Positions 38,299 to 46,745 of a DNA stretch of 62,973 bases are shown here, piece after piece; within the stretch, counting starts at the first letter, position 1, and each line of letters starts with the position of its first letter. Below the pieces are notes generated by a model, which searched no databases, was not told the DNA's origin, and saw only the letters and a program-made list of their open reading frames with translations. The position numbers and the translations under genes are program-made. The DNA comes from Cryomorpha ignava (GTDB lineage Bacteria > Bacteroidota > Bacteroidia > Flavobacteriales_D > Cryomorphaceae), in contig NZ_JAAGVY010000029.1 in assembly GCF_010686655.1 (NCBI RefSeq), forward strand, positions 1 through 62,973. Reading direction: 5' to 3'.

Positions 38299-38374
38299 AA
38301 TCCGCACATCCGTACATCCGTACATCCGCACATCCGTACATCCGCACATCCGTACATCCGCACATCCGCACATC
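38299..38374. repeat. 8-bp tandem repeat (ATCCGCAC/ATCCGTAC)
   Basis: About nine units alternate between ATCCGCAC and ATCCGTAC. The array runs up to the stop codon of the TPR gene (38373-38375 on the minus strand), so it forms the 3-prime untranslated region of that gene. Confidence 0.85.
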
Positions 38375-39020
38375 ATTTTTCATTACAATATATCCTAATC
38401 ATCTCCGCCACAGTAGTATCGCCCAGGGCTTCGGCCTTTTGTAAATCCTGGCAGGCATCGCGGGTTTGTGAGGGGGCTGGCCTGATCATGCCGCCGGAGG
38501 TTAAGGCGTTGATTTTCGAAAATCCCAGATTGGCGTACGCAGCGGCATAATCGGGATGCAAGGCAATTACCTTTTTGAAATCGGCTATGGCACCGGCATT
38601 ATCTTCTTTTAAGCCTTTGCAGTAGGCGCGGTCGAATAAGGCCTGCCAGTTTTCGGAATCTATTTCTACCCGCTTGTTGAGATCGACCAAGGCGGCATCG
38701 TAATTCTCTAATTCCATGTTTATCAAGGCACGGTTTGTCAATGCGCCTTCGTGGTTAGGGTTTATTTTCAAAAGCTTTTCGTAATCATAAAGCGCTTTTT
38801 GTTTTTGATCGGTATTGAGGTAAATAAATGCGCGGAGGTATAATCCTTCCTGGTTTTCGGGTTCGATTGCCAGAAGCTTATTTACCTCACCCAGCGCCTG
38901 CGTCATGTTTCCGCTATTGTACATGCTTAGGCTATTTTCGTAGTAGCCGTGGGTGGTTTGGGTAAAGCCTTTCGGCGAAAGCAAAAACAAAAGAGATAGA
39001 AGAAACAGAAGTTTGTACAT
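38373..39020 (-). CDS. Secreted or periplasmic TPR protein
   Basis: The 215-residue product has a signal peptide (MYKLLFLLSLLFLLSPKGFTQ) and about four TPR units (ALGEVNKLLAIEPENQEGLYLRA in part, YEKLLKINPNHEGALTNRAL, LDLNKRVEID-like and DFKKVIALHPDYAAAYANLG). It is probably a scaffold for protein contacts in the envelope. The C-terminal DACQDLQKAEALGD...IYCNEK contains two Cys that could pair. It is divergent from the SDR gene. Confidence 0.85.
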   Translation of the reverse strand: MYKLLFLLSLLFLLSPKGFTQTTHGYYENSLSMYNSGNMTQALGEVNKLLAIEPENQEGLYLRAFIYLNTDQKQKALYDYEKLLKINPNHEGALTNRALINMELENYDAALVDLNKRVEIDSENWQALFDRAYCKGLKEDNAGAIADFKKVIALHPDYAAAYANLGFSKINALTSGGMIRPAPSQTRDACQDLQKAEALGDTTVAEMIRIYCNEK

Positions 39021-39161
39021 GATGCAAATGTACGGTTTTGAGAAAAGGGATTGCCACAGATGCGCTGATCACTTTAACATAAGTTGATATGGTATAACAT
39101 ACATTCTCAAAGTTGCGCAGTCATTCAAAAAATATTTTACCTTCACAAAAAGAAATCTATT

Positions 39162-40094
39162 ATGACTCAAACGATATTAGGTGGCGGCGGAACGATTGGT
39201 ATTTTGCTTGCCAAAGAATTGACTGCTTATACAGATAAAATAAGAATAGTGAGCCGCAATCCCAAAAAGGTAAATCCCACAGATGAGCTGGTGGCTTGCG
39301 ATTTACTGAGTCAAAAAGAGGTTGAAAAGGCTGTTGAAGGATCAGCTGTGGTGTATCTCACGGTAGGGCTAGAGTATAAAGCTAAAGTGTGGCAGCGCGA
39401 CTGGCCCACAATTATGCGCAACACCATAGAGGCGTGTAAAGCAGCGAATGCAAGGCTGGTTTTTTTCGACAATATTTATATGTACAGTCCGCATCATTTG
39501 AATATGATGGATGAGCAAACGCCGATTGATCCTGTGAGTCAAAAAGGCAAGGTGCGGGCAGAGATAGCGCGCACGCTGATGGAAAAAGTAAAAGCCGGAG
39601 AACTAGAAGCGACGATTGCCCGATCGGCAGATTTTTACGGCCCTGGAGTGGGAAAGAACGGTATGTTGAGACAAATGGTCGTAGAAAATCTCGCCAAAGG
39701 TAAAAAGGCCAATTGGATGGGGAAATTGGATTGCAAGCACTCTTTTACTTATACCGTCGATGCAGCTAAAGCGACCGCGCTGCTCGGAAATTCGGATAAA
39801 GCTTATGGAGAAGTGTGGCACTTGCCGACGGCTAAAAACCCGCCTACCGGGCAAGAGTGGATAGATATGTATGCCCGTGCAATGGGGCGCGAAGGAAAGG
39901 TGCAGGTAGCCGGAAAGTTCATGGTAAAAACAATGGGTATTTTTATGTCGATTATGCGCGAAATGGTCGAAATGTATTACCAATACGATCGCGATTATGT
40001 TTTTAATAGCGACAAGATTGAAAAGGCTTTTGGAATAAGACCTACATCATATGGCGATGGGGTGCTTGAAGTGGTGCGGGAGATTAGTGTTTAG
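39162..40094 (+). CDS. NAD(P)-dependent epimerase/dehydratase (SDR, atypical)
   Basis: The product (310 residues from the Met at 39162) opens with the dinucleotide-binding TILGGGGTIGILLAKEL, and has VYLTVGLEYK, FFDNIYMYSP (with the Tyr in the place of the SDR catalytic residue) and ARSADFYGPGVG. This is the extended SDR pattern of NAD-dependent epimerases or NmrA-like proteins. The substrate is unknown. The frame is open to 39084, but the first in-frame Met there gives an N-terminus that does not fit the family. Confidence 0.85.
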   Translation: MTQTILGGGGTIGILLAKELTAYTDKIRIVSRNPKKVNPTDELVACDLLSQKEVEKAVEGSAVVYLTVGLEYKAKVWQRDWPTIMRNTIEACKAANARLVFFDNIYMYSPHHLNMMDEQTPIDPVSQKGKVRAEIARTLMEKVKAGELEATIARSADFYGPGVGKNGMLRQMVVENLAKGKKANWMGKLDCKHSFTYTVDAAKATALLGNSDKAYGEVWHLPTAKNPPTGQEWIDMYARAMGREGKVQVAGKFMVKTMGIFMSIMREMVEMYYQYDRDYVFNSDKIEKAFGIRPTSYGDGVLEVVREISV

Positions 40095-40095
40095 T

Positions 40096-40150
40096 TTTTG
40101 GTTTTTGGTTTTTGGTGATTTGTTTTTGGTTTTTGGTGATTGGTGACTGG
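40096..40150. repeat. 7-bp tandem repeat (GTTTTTG type)
   Basis: GTTTTTG/GGTGATT variants follow the SDR stop directly. Simple low-complexity tandem repeat without coding capacity. Confidence 0.7.
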
Positions 40151-40202
40151 TTTGTTTGTTTGACGTGACTTTGATTACCACGACTGATCGACGTTGAGAG
40201 CT

Positions 40203-40300
40203 GCGATGTTCAGCCCCGCGATGTTCAGCCCCGCGATGTTCAGTCCCCGCGATGAATCGACGGGGATACTATCGACGGGGATACTATCGACGGGGATACT
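40203..40300. repeat. Two adjacent 15-bp tandem arrays that are partly complementary
   Basis: GCGATGTTCAGCCCC is repeated three times (40203-40248, the last copy with one extra base), followed by CGGGGATACTATCGA repeated three times to 40300. CCCCGCGAT of the first array is nearly complementary to ATCGACGGGG of the second, so the transcript could fold into nested hairpins. The array lies 90 bp upstream of the GldH-like gene. Confidence 0.8.
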
Positions 40301-40388
40301 ATTCAGAATCTCTGAAGCTTTGTCTAAATTAGAAAATTCATTATGATTTGTGCAAGAATATTCTTTAAATTAAAAATAAAATAAAAAT

Positions 40389-40856
40389 ATGAAACGATTA
40401 ATATCAGTATGTGCATTGGCTATAGCCTTAATCTCCTGTCAGCCGGAAGGTCGCGTTTATGCAGAACACCAGGAATTATCGCCCGATGTAGAATGGTTGC
40501 AGAAAGATGTACGCCAATTTAAAGTGCCCATTAACGACAATAGCACTCCATACAATATGAGTTTATCATTCAGATATGCCAATGGGTATCAGTATCAAGT
40601 TGCTAAAGTGAGAGTAACCGAAACAAGTCCAGGCGGGAAAGAAACTGTAAAAGAATACGATTTAAAAGTCCGGGATGACAATGGTGACTACATTGGAGAA
40701 GCAGGTTATGATATTTGGGATAGCGAACACTTGGTAGAGCCCAATAAGAAGTATGAAGAAACGGGACTTTACACCTATGCCATAGAACACAATATGCCCA
40801 ACGATCCATTAAATTTTGCGATGGAGGTAGGGGTGATATTAGACAAGGTGGAATAA
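40389..40856 (+). CDS. gldH: GldH-like gliding motility lipoprotein
   Basis: The 155-residue product has a lipoprotein signal (ALAIALISC-QPEG, Cys near 17), then RVYAEHQELSPDVEWLQKD, FKVPINDNSTPYNMSLSFRYANGYQYQ and the terminal ETGLYTYAIEHNMPNDPL...VGVILDKVE. This order (aromatic after the lipid Cys, a WxKD segment, IND with Y, and GxYxxxIxxxM near the end) matches GldH. In Flavobacterium GldH is required for gliding and type IX secretion. It is separated from other gld genes here. The assignment rests on pattern memory. Confidence 0.65.
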   Translation: MKRLISVCALAIALISCQPEGRVYAEHQELSPDVEWLQKDVRQFKVPINDNSTPYNMSLSFRYANGYQYQVAKVRVTETSPGGKETVKEYDLKVRDDNGDYIGEAGYDIWDSEHLVEPNKKYEETGLYTYAIEHNMPNDPLNFAMEVGVILDKVE

Positions 40857-41003
40857 GACCGTAAAGCTTCCACTAATGGTAAAAGCCTTCTGTTCATCAG
40901 TGGCTAATAAAAAAATGTTGCCAGTAAATACACTGATATCTTTAGGCACAATAATAAAAACCAGATTGGATTATGGTGCAGGTTTTGTACTTTTAATGGT
41001 TCA

Positions 41004-41044
41004 TACCGATACCCAACTCCTTATACACAAAAACGGTATCGGTA
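41004..41044. promoter_or_regulatory. Perfect 10-bp inverted repeat upstream of the pentapeptide/TIR-like gene
   Basis: TACCGATACC at 41004-41013 and GGTATCGGTA at 41035-41044 are perfect inverted repeats with a 21-bp spacer, ending 16 bp before the ATG at 41061. It could be an operator for a dimeric repressor or an mRNA hairpin in the leader. Confidence 0.55.
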
Positions 41045-41060
41045 ATTAACAACCGAAAAT

Positions 41061-42086
41061 ATGGCGACAACTAAAACATGGAATGATTGGTTAAAAGCCA
41101 ATGGTGAAGGTGCCAATCCAACTTATATAAATCAACCTTCATGGGTTGGAACTACCAAAGGGAACAATCCGTATGATTTCAGCGGTATTAATCTCAAGAG
41201 TGTGAGCATAAATAGGCCATTTGCCGAAGGGCTAAACATGCCAAACGCTGTTTTAAAGAATGTTGATTTCGAGGAAGGAGATTTTAGCAGAGCTAATTTC
41301 ACCAATACCAAATTCATTAATTGCAAGTTCAACAAAACCATATTAACCGATGCTTCTTTTAGCGGTGCGAGTTTTCACAATTGCAATCTGAATCGGGTTA
41401 ATCTCACAAACGTAGATTTTTGTGTTAAAGAAATTACAGAGACTGTGGTTTACGGAATATCGGCATGGGATTTAAAAACTTCGGAAACATCGGTACAATC
41501 AAAATTAGTTATTGAAAAAACCTACGGCCTCTATTCCGATATTATAGCAGAAGGTCGAATTCCTTTAATGGTAGATAATATCGAACTCGCCCAATTTATT
41601 TATTATCTCTCTAACCATAAAAAACTGCGTGATACGATCAATATATTAAACAAACGAGGCGTGCTTTTACTTGGCAAATTCAAAGACGGCGGATTGGAAC
41701 GGCTTTATAAATTGCGAGATTGGTTTTCAAGTCAAAATTATCTACCAATGATATTTGATTTTGACAGACCTTATAGCCTTGATTATACCGAAACAGTTGT
41801 TACCATGAGCGGCTTATCAAAAATAGTCGTTGCCGATTTATCGGGTAGCTCTGTACCGCAGGAGCTCCATGCTATATTGACTAATTTTATCAAACCGGTT
41901 ATCGTTTATCATGATGAAGCCGCCTACAGCATGCTCAAAGATTTAAGTAGAAAGAACAAGTATTTCCACGATATTAAATTTGATGGTACTGATAATGATT
42001 TGATGAGTCAATTGCCTTCAAAGTTAAAAGATGCTGAAAAAGATTTTGGAAACATTATTATGGATCTGGCAAAAGAATATAATTAA
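41061..42086 (+). CDS. Pentapeptide-repeat protein with C-terminal TIR-like domain
   Basis: The 341-residue cytoplasmic protein has pentapeptide repeats of A(D/N)LXX type at about 37-125 (LKNVDFEEGDFSRANFTNTKF, ASFSGASFHNCNL). After a helical linker comes a domain at about 200-310 with GVLLLGKFKDGG, LPMIFDFDRP, DYTETVVTMSGLSKIVVADLSG and VPQELHAILTNFIKPVIVYHDE. This resembles the TIR-like/nucleoside-deoxyribosyltransferase fold, with IFDFDRP and DLSGSSVPQEL as candidate nucleotide-pocket segments, as seen in other pentapeptide-plus-TIR-like proteins. The function is unknown; NAD or nucleotide signalling or defence is possible. Confidence 0.8.
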   Translation: MATTKTWNDWLKANGEGANPTYINQPSWVGTTKGNNPYDFSGINLKSVSINRPFAEGLNMPNAVLKNVDFEEGDFSRANFTNTKFINCKFNKTILTDASFSGASFHNCNLNRVNLTNVDFCVKEITETVVYGISAWDLKTSETSVQSKLVIEKTYGLYSDIIAEGRIPLMVDNIELAQFIYYLSNHKKLRDTINILNKRGVLLLGKFKDGGLERLYKLRDWFSSQNYLPMIFDFDRPYSLDYTETVVTMSGLSKIVVADLSGSSVPQELHAILTNFIKPVIVYHDEAAYSMLKDLSRKNKYFHDIKFDGTDNDLMSQLPSKLKDAEKDFGNIIMDLAKEYN

Positions 42087-42945
42087 TGCTATTTATAAAA
42101 AAAGCGAGGTTTACATCTATAAGTTTTCAATCTAAGATAGCACTTTCGTGAATGGTGAAGCTATTTGAATTCGCAAGGCTTCTTGCTGGCGAAAGAGGCG
42201 TCTTTGGCGAAAAAAAGGGATGCCACAAATGTGGTTATTCAGCGGCGGTTGTCGAGCGAAGCCGAGATAAGTCGAACTTAACGAAGTGACCTCACTACCT
42301 TCTCCCAGACCAATCTCTATACACATCGTCAATGAAAATAATACTGATGATTTTTATACTAACTAAAAGGCTGTATGTCAACGCCTTCCCGCACCCCGTC
42401 CCAACTAAGCGCAGCGTCTCACGAATTCCATATAAAATAAACACTTATGAGTAAAAGGGCGCCAACGCACACATCATGCAAAGCGAACACCTTCATCCAA
42501 TTAGATGCTTTTCTAGAATAGAGCTTTTTACGGAACAATGAAGTGTGCGGCGGAAGCTCCCCTCTCTGCATCCGACGAGGCCTTTTGCCGAGAGGAATGC
42601 GTAGGGGTGAGATAGGGTATTGGCATACAGAAAGATGAATGGTTTTGAGAAGCCTTAATATTGAGTTTTTAATTAAAATATTTTCACTTAAATACCTATA
42701 AAAAGTGGTCAGTAAATTAAAGGGCAAGAAAGATGTGAATAGAGATTAGTCGATCAGAGGAAGTGTGCACGGAAGGGAATAAATGGGCAGATAAGGTCAT
42801 TCAGAAAAGAGATTATTATCAATTTTTATTGAAAACGAAGGCTGTAATTATATTCGAAAATCTCCTCAAATAGTAAGAGCCAGACGTTGTAAATTTAAAA
42901 TAGTATATTTAAACTTTAATCTAACCAAAACTAAAAACAACCCAG
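42087..42945. other. 859-bp intergenic region with dispersed repeats
   Basis: Copies of the dispersed repeats lie near 42385-42415 and 42545-42610. The second shares CTGCATCCGACGAGGC and CCGAGAGGAATGCG with the copy near 38010. No gene is convincing. The 3-prime end must hold the promoter of the hydrolase gene; a TATATTTA sequence near 42904 is close to the -7 consensus. Confidence 0.5.
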
Positions 42946-44373
42946 ATGAAAAACATCAATTCCATTTTACTTATAGCCCTTGCGTTAATAAGCACTTCCG
43001 CTTATAGTCAGACGCTGATCAGTAGCGAATTTCTCAGCACAACCCCAGCCGCAGCAAATAATTATATGAGCGCTGTGCCGCAACATTACGACGTAGCCAA
43101 TTACAAACTCGTCTATAGCAGCACTGGTGCACAAGGCGATTCAACAATTGCTTCGGGCTTGCTTTCAATTCCTGTCGGGATTGAATGCGCCGAAATGCCC
43201 ATGCTGGTGTATTGCCATGGTACCGTATTAAAGAAATTCGAAGTGCCCTCGTCGCTAAATTATGCAGGTGGTTACGTGGGTCAATTTGCATCTTCCGGAT
43301 TTATTGCCCTTGGTCCAGATTATATTGGCTTGGGCGAAAGTCCCGGATTACACCCTTATGCGCACAATACAACCGAAGCCACAGCTGCCATCGATATGAT
43401 TTATGCAGCGCGCGAATTTCTGGAAGGGGAGGAGATAAGTGATTCTCACGAAGTGTTCATCACCGGTTTTTCCCAGGGAGGCCATGCAGCTATGGCAACG
43501 CTGATGTATGCGCAAGAAAATGATTTGCTTGAAACGATTGGGATTGTGGCCGGCGCACCTTGTAGCGGACCTTATGACTTGTCAGGAACCACAGCCCCAC
43601 CGATTGTATTTGAACAGATTAATTACTACTTTTTCGGCTACGTGGCTTTCCTTATGGAAACATACCAATTGGTCTACGGCAATATTTATGACGATATTGA
43701 TGGTTTTTACAAATCACCTTACAACCTGACCGTACCCCAATATTTTGATGGCGAACAGAATGTATACAGCATGGCTTATGTGAACGCCCAGTTTCCAAAT
43801 TCAATCAGTGCTTTTCTCGTTGATTCCGTCGTAAGCAATTTGCAGAGCAATCCAAATCACCCAATTTGGCAGGCACTTGCCGACAACAACAACTACGACT
43901 GGGCGCCGGAGATGCCCTTGCGTATGTACTATTGTACAGGCGACGAACAAGTGTACTATGTGAACAGCACCTTGGCCGAATCGACCATGCTGGCGAACGG
44001 CGCCGAAGATGTAGAGGCGATCAATCTCCTTTCCGGAGGCAGCCATGGTCAGTGCTTCAATCCTTCGCTGAATGCTGCCTGGGCTTTCTTTAGCGGTATG
44101 ACTACCTTGTGCTCGCCCACCTCGGTGAAAGATGTTGTAGTGGCCCCGCTTGAAATGTTTCCAAATCCAGCAAATGGGATATTGAATGTAAACATTCCCG
44201 AATCCGCAGGTATTCTGGAAATGTTTGATGTACACGGAAAAATGGTTTTGACCTTGAATGTGCAAAGCAGCCAAACCAGTGTGGACTTATCTGCCCTTGC
44301 TGCCGGTTATTACGTGGTAAAACTAAGTAGTCCACAAGGAGTGTATGCAGGCAATGTGGTAGTGGAGAGATAA
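42946..44373 (+). CDS. Secreted alpha/beta hydrolase with T9SS type A sorting domain
   Basis: The 475-residue product has a signal peptide (LLIALALISTSAYSQ), an alpha/beta hydrolase domain with the nucleophile elbow GFSQGGHA (Ser176), a probable Asp in CTGDEQVYY (about 332) and His in GGSHGQCF (about 366), and a C-terminal sorting domain from about 400 (MFPNPANGILNV through GYYVVKLSSPQGVYAGNVVVE). It should be secreted by the type IX system. The body resembles secreted lipase/esterase proteins; the substrate is unknown. Confidence 0.9.
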   Translation: MKNINSILLIALALISTSAYSQTLISSEFLSTTPAAANNYMSAVPQHYDVANYKLVYSSTGAQGDSTIASGLLSIPVGIECAEMPMLVYCHGTVLKKFEVPSSLNYAGGYVGQFASSGFIALGPDYIGLGESPGLHPYAHNTTEATAAIDMIYAAREFLEGEEISDSHEVFITGFSQGGHAAMATLMYAQENDLLETIGIVAGAPCSGPYDLSGTTAPPIVFEQINYYFFGYVAFLMETYQLVYGNIYDDIDGFYKSPYNLTVPQYFDGEQNVYSMAYVNAQFPNSISAFLVDSVVSNLQSNPNHPIWQALADNNNYDWAPEMPLRMYYCTGDEQVYYVNSTLAESTMLANGAEDVEAINLLSGGSHGQCFNPSLNAAWAFFSGMTTLCSPTSVKDVVVAPLEMFPNPANGILNVNIPESAGILEMFDVHGKMVLTLNVQSSQTSVDLSALAAGYYVVKLSSPQGVYAGNVVVER

Positions 44374-44667
44374 TTTGAAACGAAATTAGGCATTAAAATA
44401 TCTCCGTTCAATTTAATGGATGTACTTTATGTTGTCACCGCGAGTGAACAAATGGTAGCGCAGCAAGGTGAGTTCAAAGTTTACGCATCTCCACCAGGCA
44501 TATTCAAAGGAGTCAGAGCGACATTGATTTACAATTCTGACTGGAAATGACGCCTTCTTTATTCTAAATTTCTGAATTCGCATATGATAGTCGAACTTAG
44601 TTAATATAACTTCATCATAAAAAAACAGTGAAAACGCTGTAAAGATTACAACTGATGCCCTCATCAA

Positions 44668-45348
44668 TCAATCATCAACCAACTCAAAAACAAACCCCTT
44701 GCCATGCACATTTCGAATAATAGCATTGCCTGATGCCAGATACCTTCTCAACCGAGATATATAAACATCCATCGAGTTTCGTGAAAACTCATCCTTGCTT
44801 TCCCATAGTTTTAAAAGTATATAATTCCTTTCAACCAGACTTTGCGGGTGAGCCAGAAAACACTCCATTAGCAAGCATTCTCTTTCGGTAAGCTGAAAAA
44901 AGGCTTCGCCGCAATGCAACACCCTGCCGGTACAATTTAATCTGATCGTATGAAAAGTTAGTTCTTTAAGCCGTGATTCAATAGGCGCTTTACGCGTTAA
45001 AATGACCTCAATCTTTGCCAATAAAATTTCCTCATCAATCGGCTTGGTTACATATTCTTCGGCACCCAGCTTATAACCCTTCAATTGATCAATCTTCATA
45101 TCACGAGCCGTAAGGAAAATGAACGGAGTATTAAGCCGTTGATCAATGATTGCTTTCGCAATAGCGTAACCTGAATCCTGCTTTAAGTTAATATCCAGAA
45201 TCACCAGATCAAAAAAAGTTGAATTAAGCGATTCCATAGCCTCTTTAGCCGACTCTTTCCAAATGACCGAATATGCTTTAAGCATCAAATATTCACTAAG
45301 CACATAGCCAAAGCTCTTATCATCTTCAACAAGTAAAATCTTATTCAT
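44668..45348 (-). CDS. OmpR-family response regulator
   Basis: The 226-residue protein has a receiver domain with LVEDDKSFG, the phosphoacceptor Asp52 in VILDINL and the conserved Thr and Lys in FLTARD and YVTKPID, then a winged-helix DNA-binding domain (about 130-225; LTERECLLMECFLAHPQSLVERNYILLKLW, SMDVYISRLRRYL). It overlaps the histidine kinase gene by 8 bp and is its partner. The targets are not evident; the divergent gene at 46746 is a candidate. Confidence 0.94.
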   Translation of the reverse strand: MNKILLVEDDKSFGYVLSEYLMLKAYSVIWKESAKEAMESLNSTFFDLVILDINLKQDSGYAIAKAIIDQRLNTPFIFLTARDMKIDQLKGYKLGAEEYVTKPIDEEILLAKIEVILTRKAPIESRLKELTFHTIRLNCTGRVLHCGEAFFQLTERECLLMECFLAHPQSLVERNYILLKLWESKDEFSRNSMDVYISRLRRYLASGNAIIRNVHGKGFVFELVDD

Positions 45349-46588
45349 ATTTCGGAAAATTAAGAATTACCTGAAGGCCATCTTTCCCAGAGATTAAATC
45401 CATTAGCCCGCCGTGAGCTTTCATTATACGCTCAATATAAGCCAATCCGAGGCCTTTGTAGCCTAAATTCGTTTTGGCCGCTTGTATTCCAATACCGTCA
45501 TCGCGACTCATAATTTGAACCATACCGATGGATGCGGCGCAGGAAATCACAATGCTAACAGGTTTCTCGTTGTGCTTTATCGCATTATCCCAAATATTGT
45601 AAAGCGTCAATTGCAAATGCCCTTCATCTGCATGTATCAGTAGGTCTTCGCTCGGTGGAATAAATCGAACAGTGGCTTTATTCTCCAAAAAAATGGGTTT
45701 CATCTGTTTCAGAGCTTGCTCAATAACATGGGTCACACCAATCGGTTTCTTTTGAATTTGTAACCGGTCGGCATCAGATTTTACCCAGTGCAGCACCGTC
45801 TTTATATGGTTTTCCAATCTATTACTTTCGGTTTGAATGATTTTTACCAGTTCATCCTTGTTGAGCACATCTTTGTTAGTCAGTAAGTTGGCGCTTAGCT
45901 TAATGGACGATAAGGGAGTTTGGAACTGATGTGAAAGATGATTTACAAATTCGTCTTTTTGATTGATCAATCTGGTTTGCTTCGCATTTGTTCGCAGCAG
46001 CCAAGCGAATAAGCCGATAAGCCCAACGAGAAATAAGATCGGCAAAAAATAAGCTTTGTAGTCAACTTCTGATTTCTCAAAATCAACATGCAAATATTTC
46101 AATTCCTTTTTATCCATTCCTCTGATATTCATCATTTGGCCTGGTGTCTGATTGAGAACAAAACCTTCATCGACGGTGCTTTCACCTGTGTCATCTACCA
46201 CATCGATGGTTGTGAGGCAGGAAATACAAATCTTAAAAGGAGAATGAGCCAAGGTATTTGTAGTAATTTCTGCATTCAACGAATCTATCGGATCGCCTTC
46301 CCCATTAAAAAATCCCCAGACCACAGTTCCGTAAAATCCGCTGTAGTTTTCTTTTAAGATCGAGTCAACAAGTTCCCGTTTCAAAGTGGTGTTTTCGCGA
46401 ATTTCCGGCTTTAACGATTCAAGCTTTCGCAAGCTTATGGCGCTTTCCAGCAGTATCCCAGACTTTTGTTTCTCCTCCACTTCCTGCTTTAAGCTTTGGG
46501 TTTTGGTCAAAAATAGAATTTGCCAGACAGCAAGCCCTCCAAGCAAAACAATTCCCAGGAAAACGATGATAATACTTTGATTTTTCAT
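45341..46588 (-). CDS. Sensor histidine kinase
   Basis: The product (415 residues from the Met at 46588) has a first membrane segment (about 5-26), an extracytoplasmic sensor region of about 150 residues with a CISC Cys pair, a second membrane segment (about 179-198), HisKA with the phosphoacceptor His220 in LSHQFQTPLSSIKL, and HATPase with DNAIKHNE and a final GLGLAYIE. An in-frame start at 46633 would add 15 hydrophobic residues and is less likely. The sensed signal is unknown. Confidence 0.93.
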   Translation of the reverse strand: MKNQSIIIVFLGIVLLGGLAVWQILFLTKTQSLKQEVEEKQKSGILLESAISLRKLESLKPEIRENTTLKRELVDSILKENYSGFYGTVVWGFFNGEGDPIDSLNAEITTNTLAHSPFKICISCLTTIDVVDDTGESTVDEGFVLNQTPGQMMNIRGMDKKELKYLHVDFEKSEVDYKAYFLPILFLVGLIGLFAWLLRTNAKQTRLINQKDEFVNHLSHQFQTPLSSIKLSANLLTNKDVLNKDELVKIIQTESNRLENHIKTVLHWVKSDADRLQIQKKPIGVTHVIEQALKQMKPIFLENKATVRFIPPSEDLLIHADEGHLQLTLYNIWDNAIKHNEKPVSIVISCAASIGMVQIMSRDDGIGIQAAKTNLGYKGLGLAYIERIMKAHGGLMDLISGKDGLQVILNFPKYE

Positions 46589-46714
46589 TGTTCTAAGCGA
46601 TAAAAATACAAAGCATAACAAAGCAATCAGCAAAATTCAGTTTTCATTCAGTTTTTTAAGCTTTAATTCACCAACCTTCATTTTTCATTCATCAAGAGCA
46701 ACAAATCTTCAACT

Positions 46715-46722
46715 TAAATTTG
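46715..46722 (+). promoter_or_regulatory. Predicted -7 box for the TPR-like secreted protein
   Basis: TAAATTTG matches TAnnTTTG, 23 bp before the ATG at 46746. No clear -33 box was found at the usual spacing. Confidence 0.35.
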
Positions 46723-46745
46723 TACAGAACTAAAAAATCAATCCC

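Noticed and set aside
44413-44664. Small open frame (83 residues) directly after the response regulator
   Set aside because: It begins with a signal-like stretch but matches nothing I know and has no clear start signal, so it is not listed as a gene.
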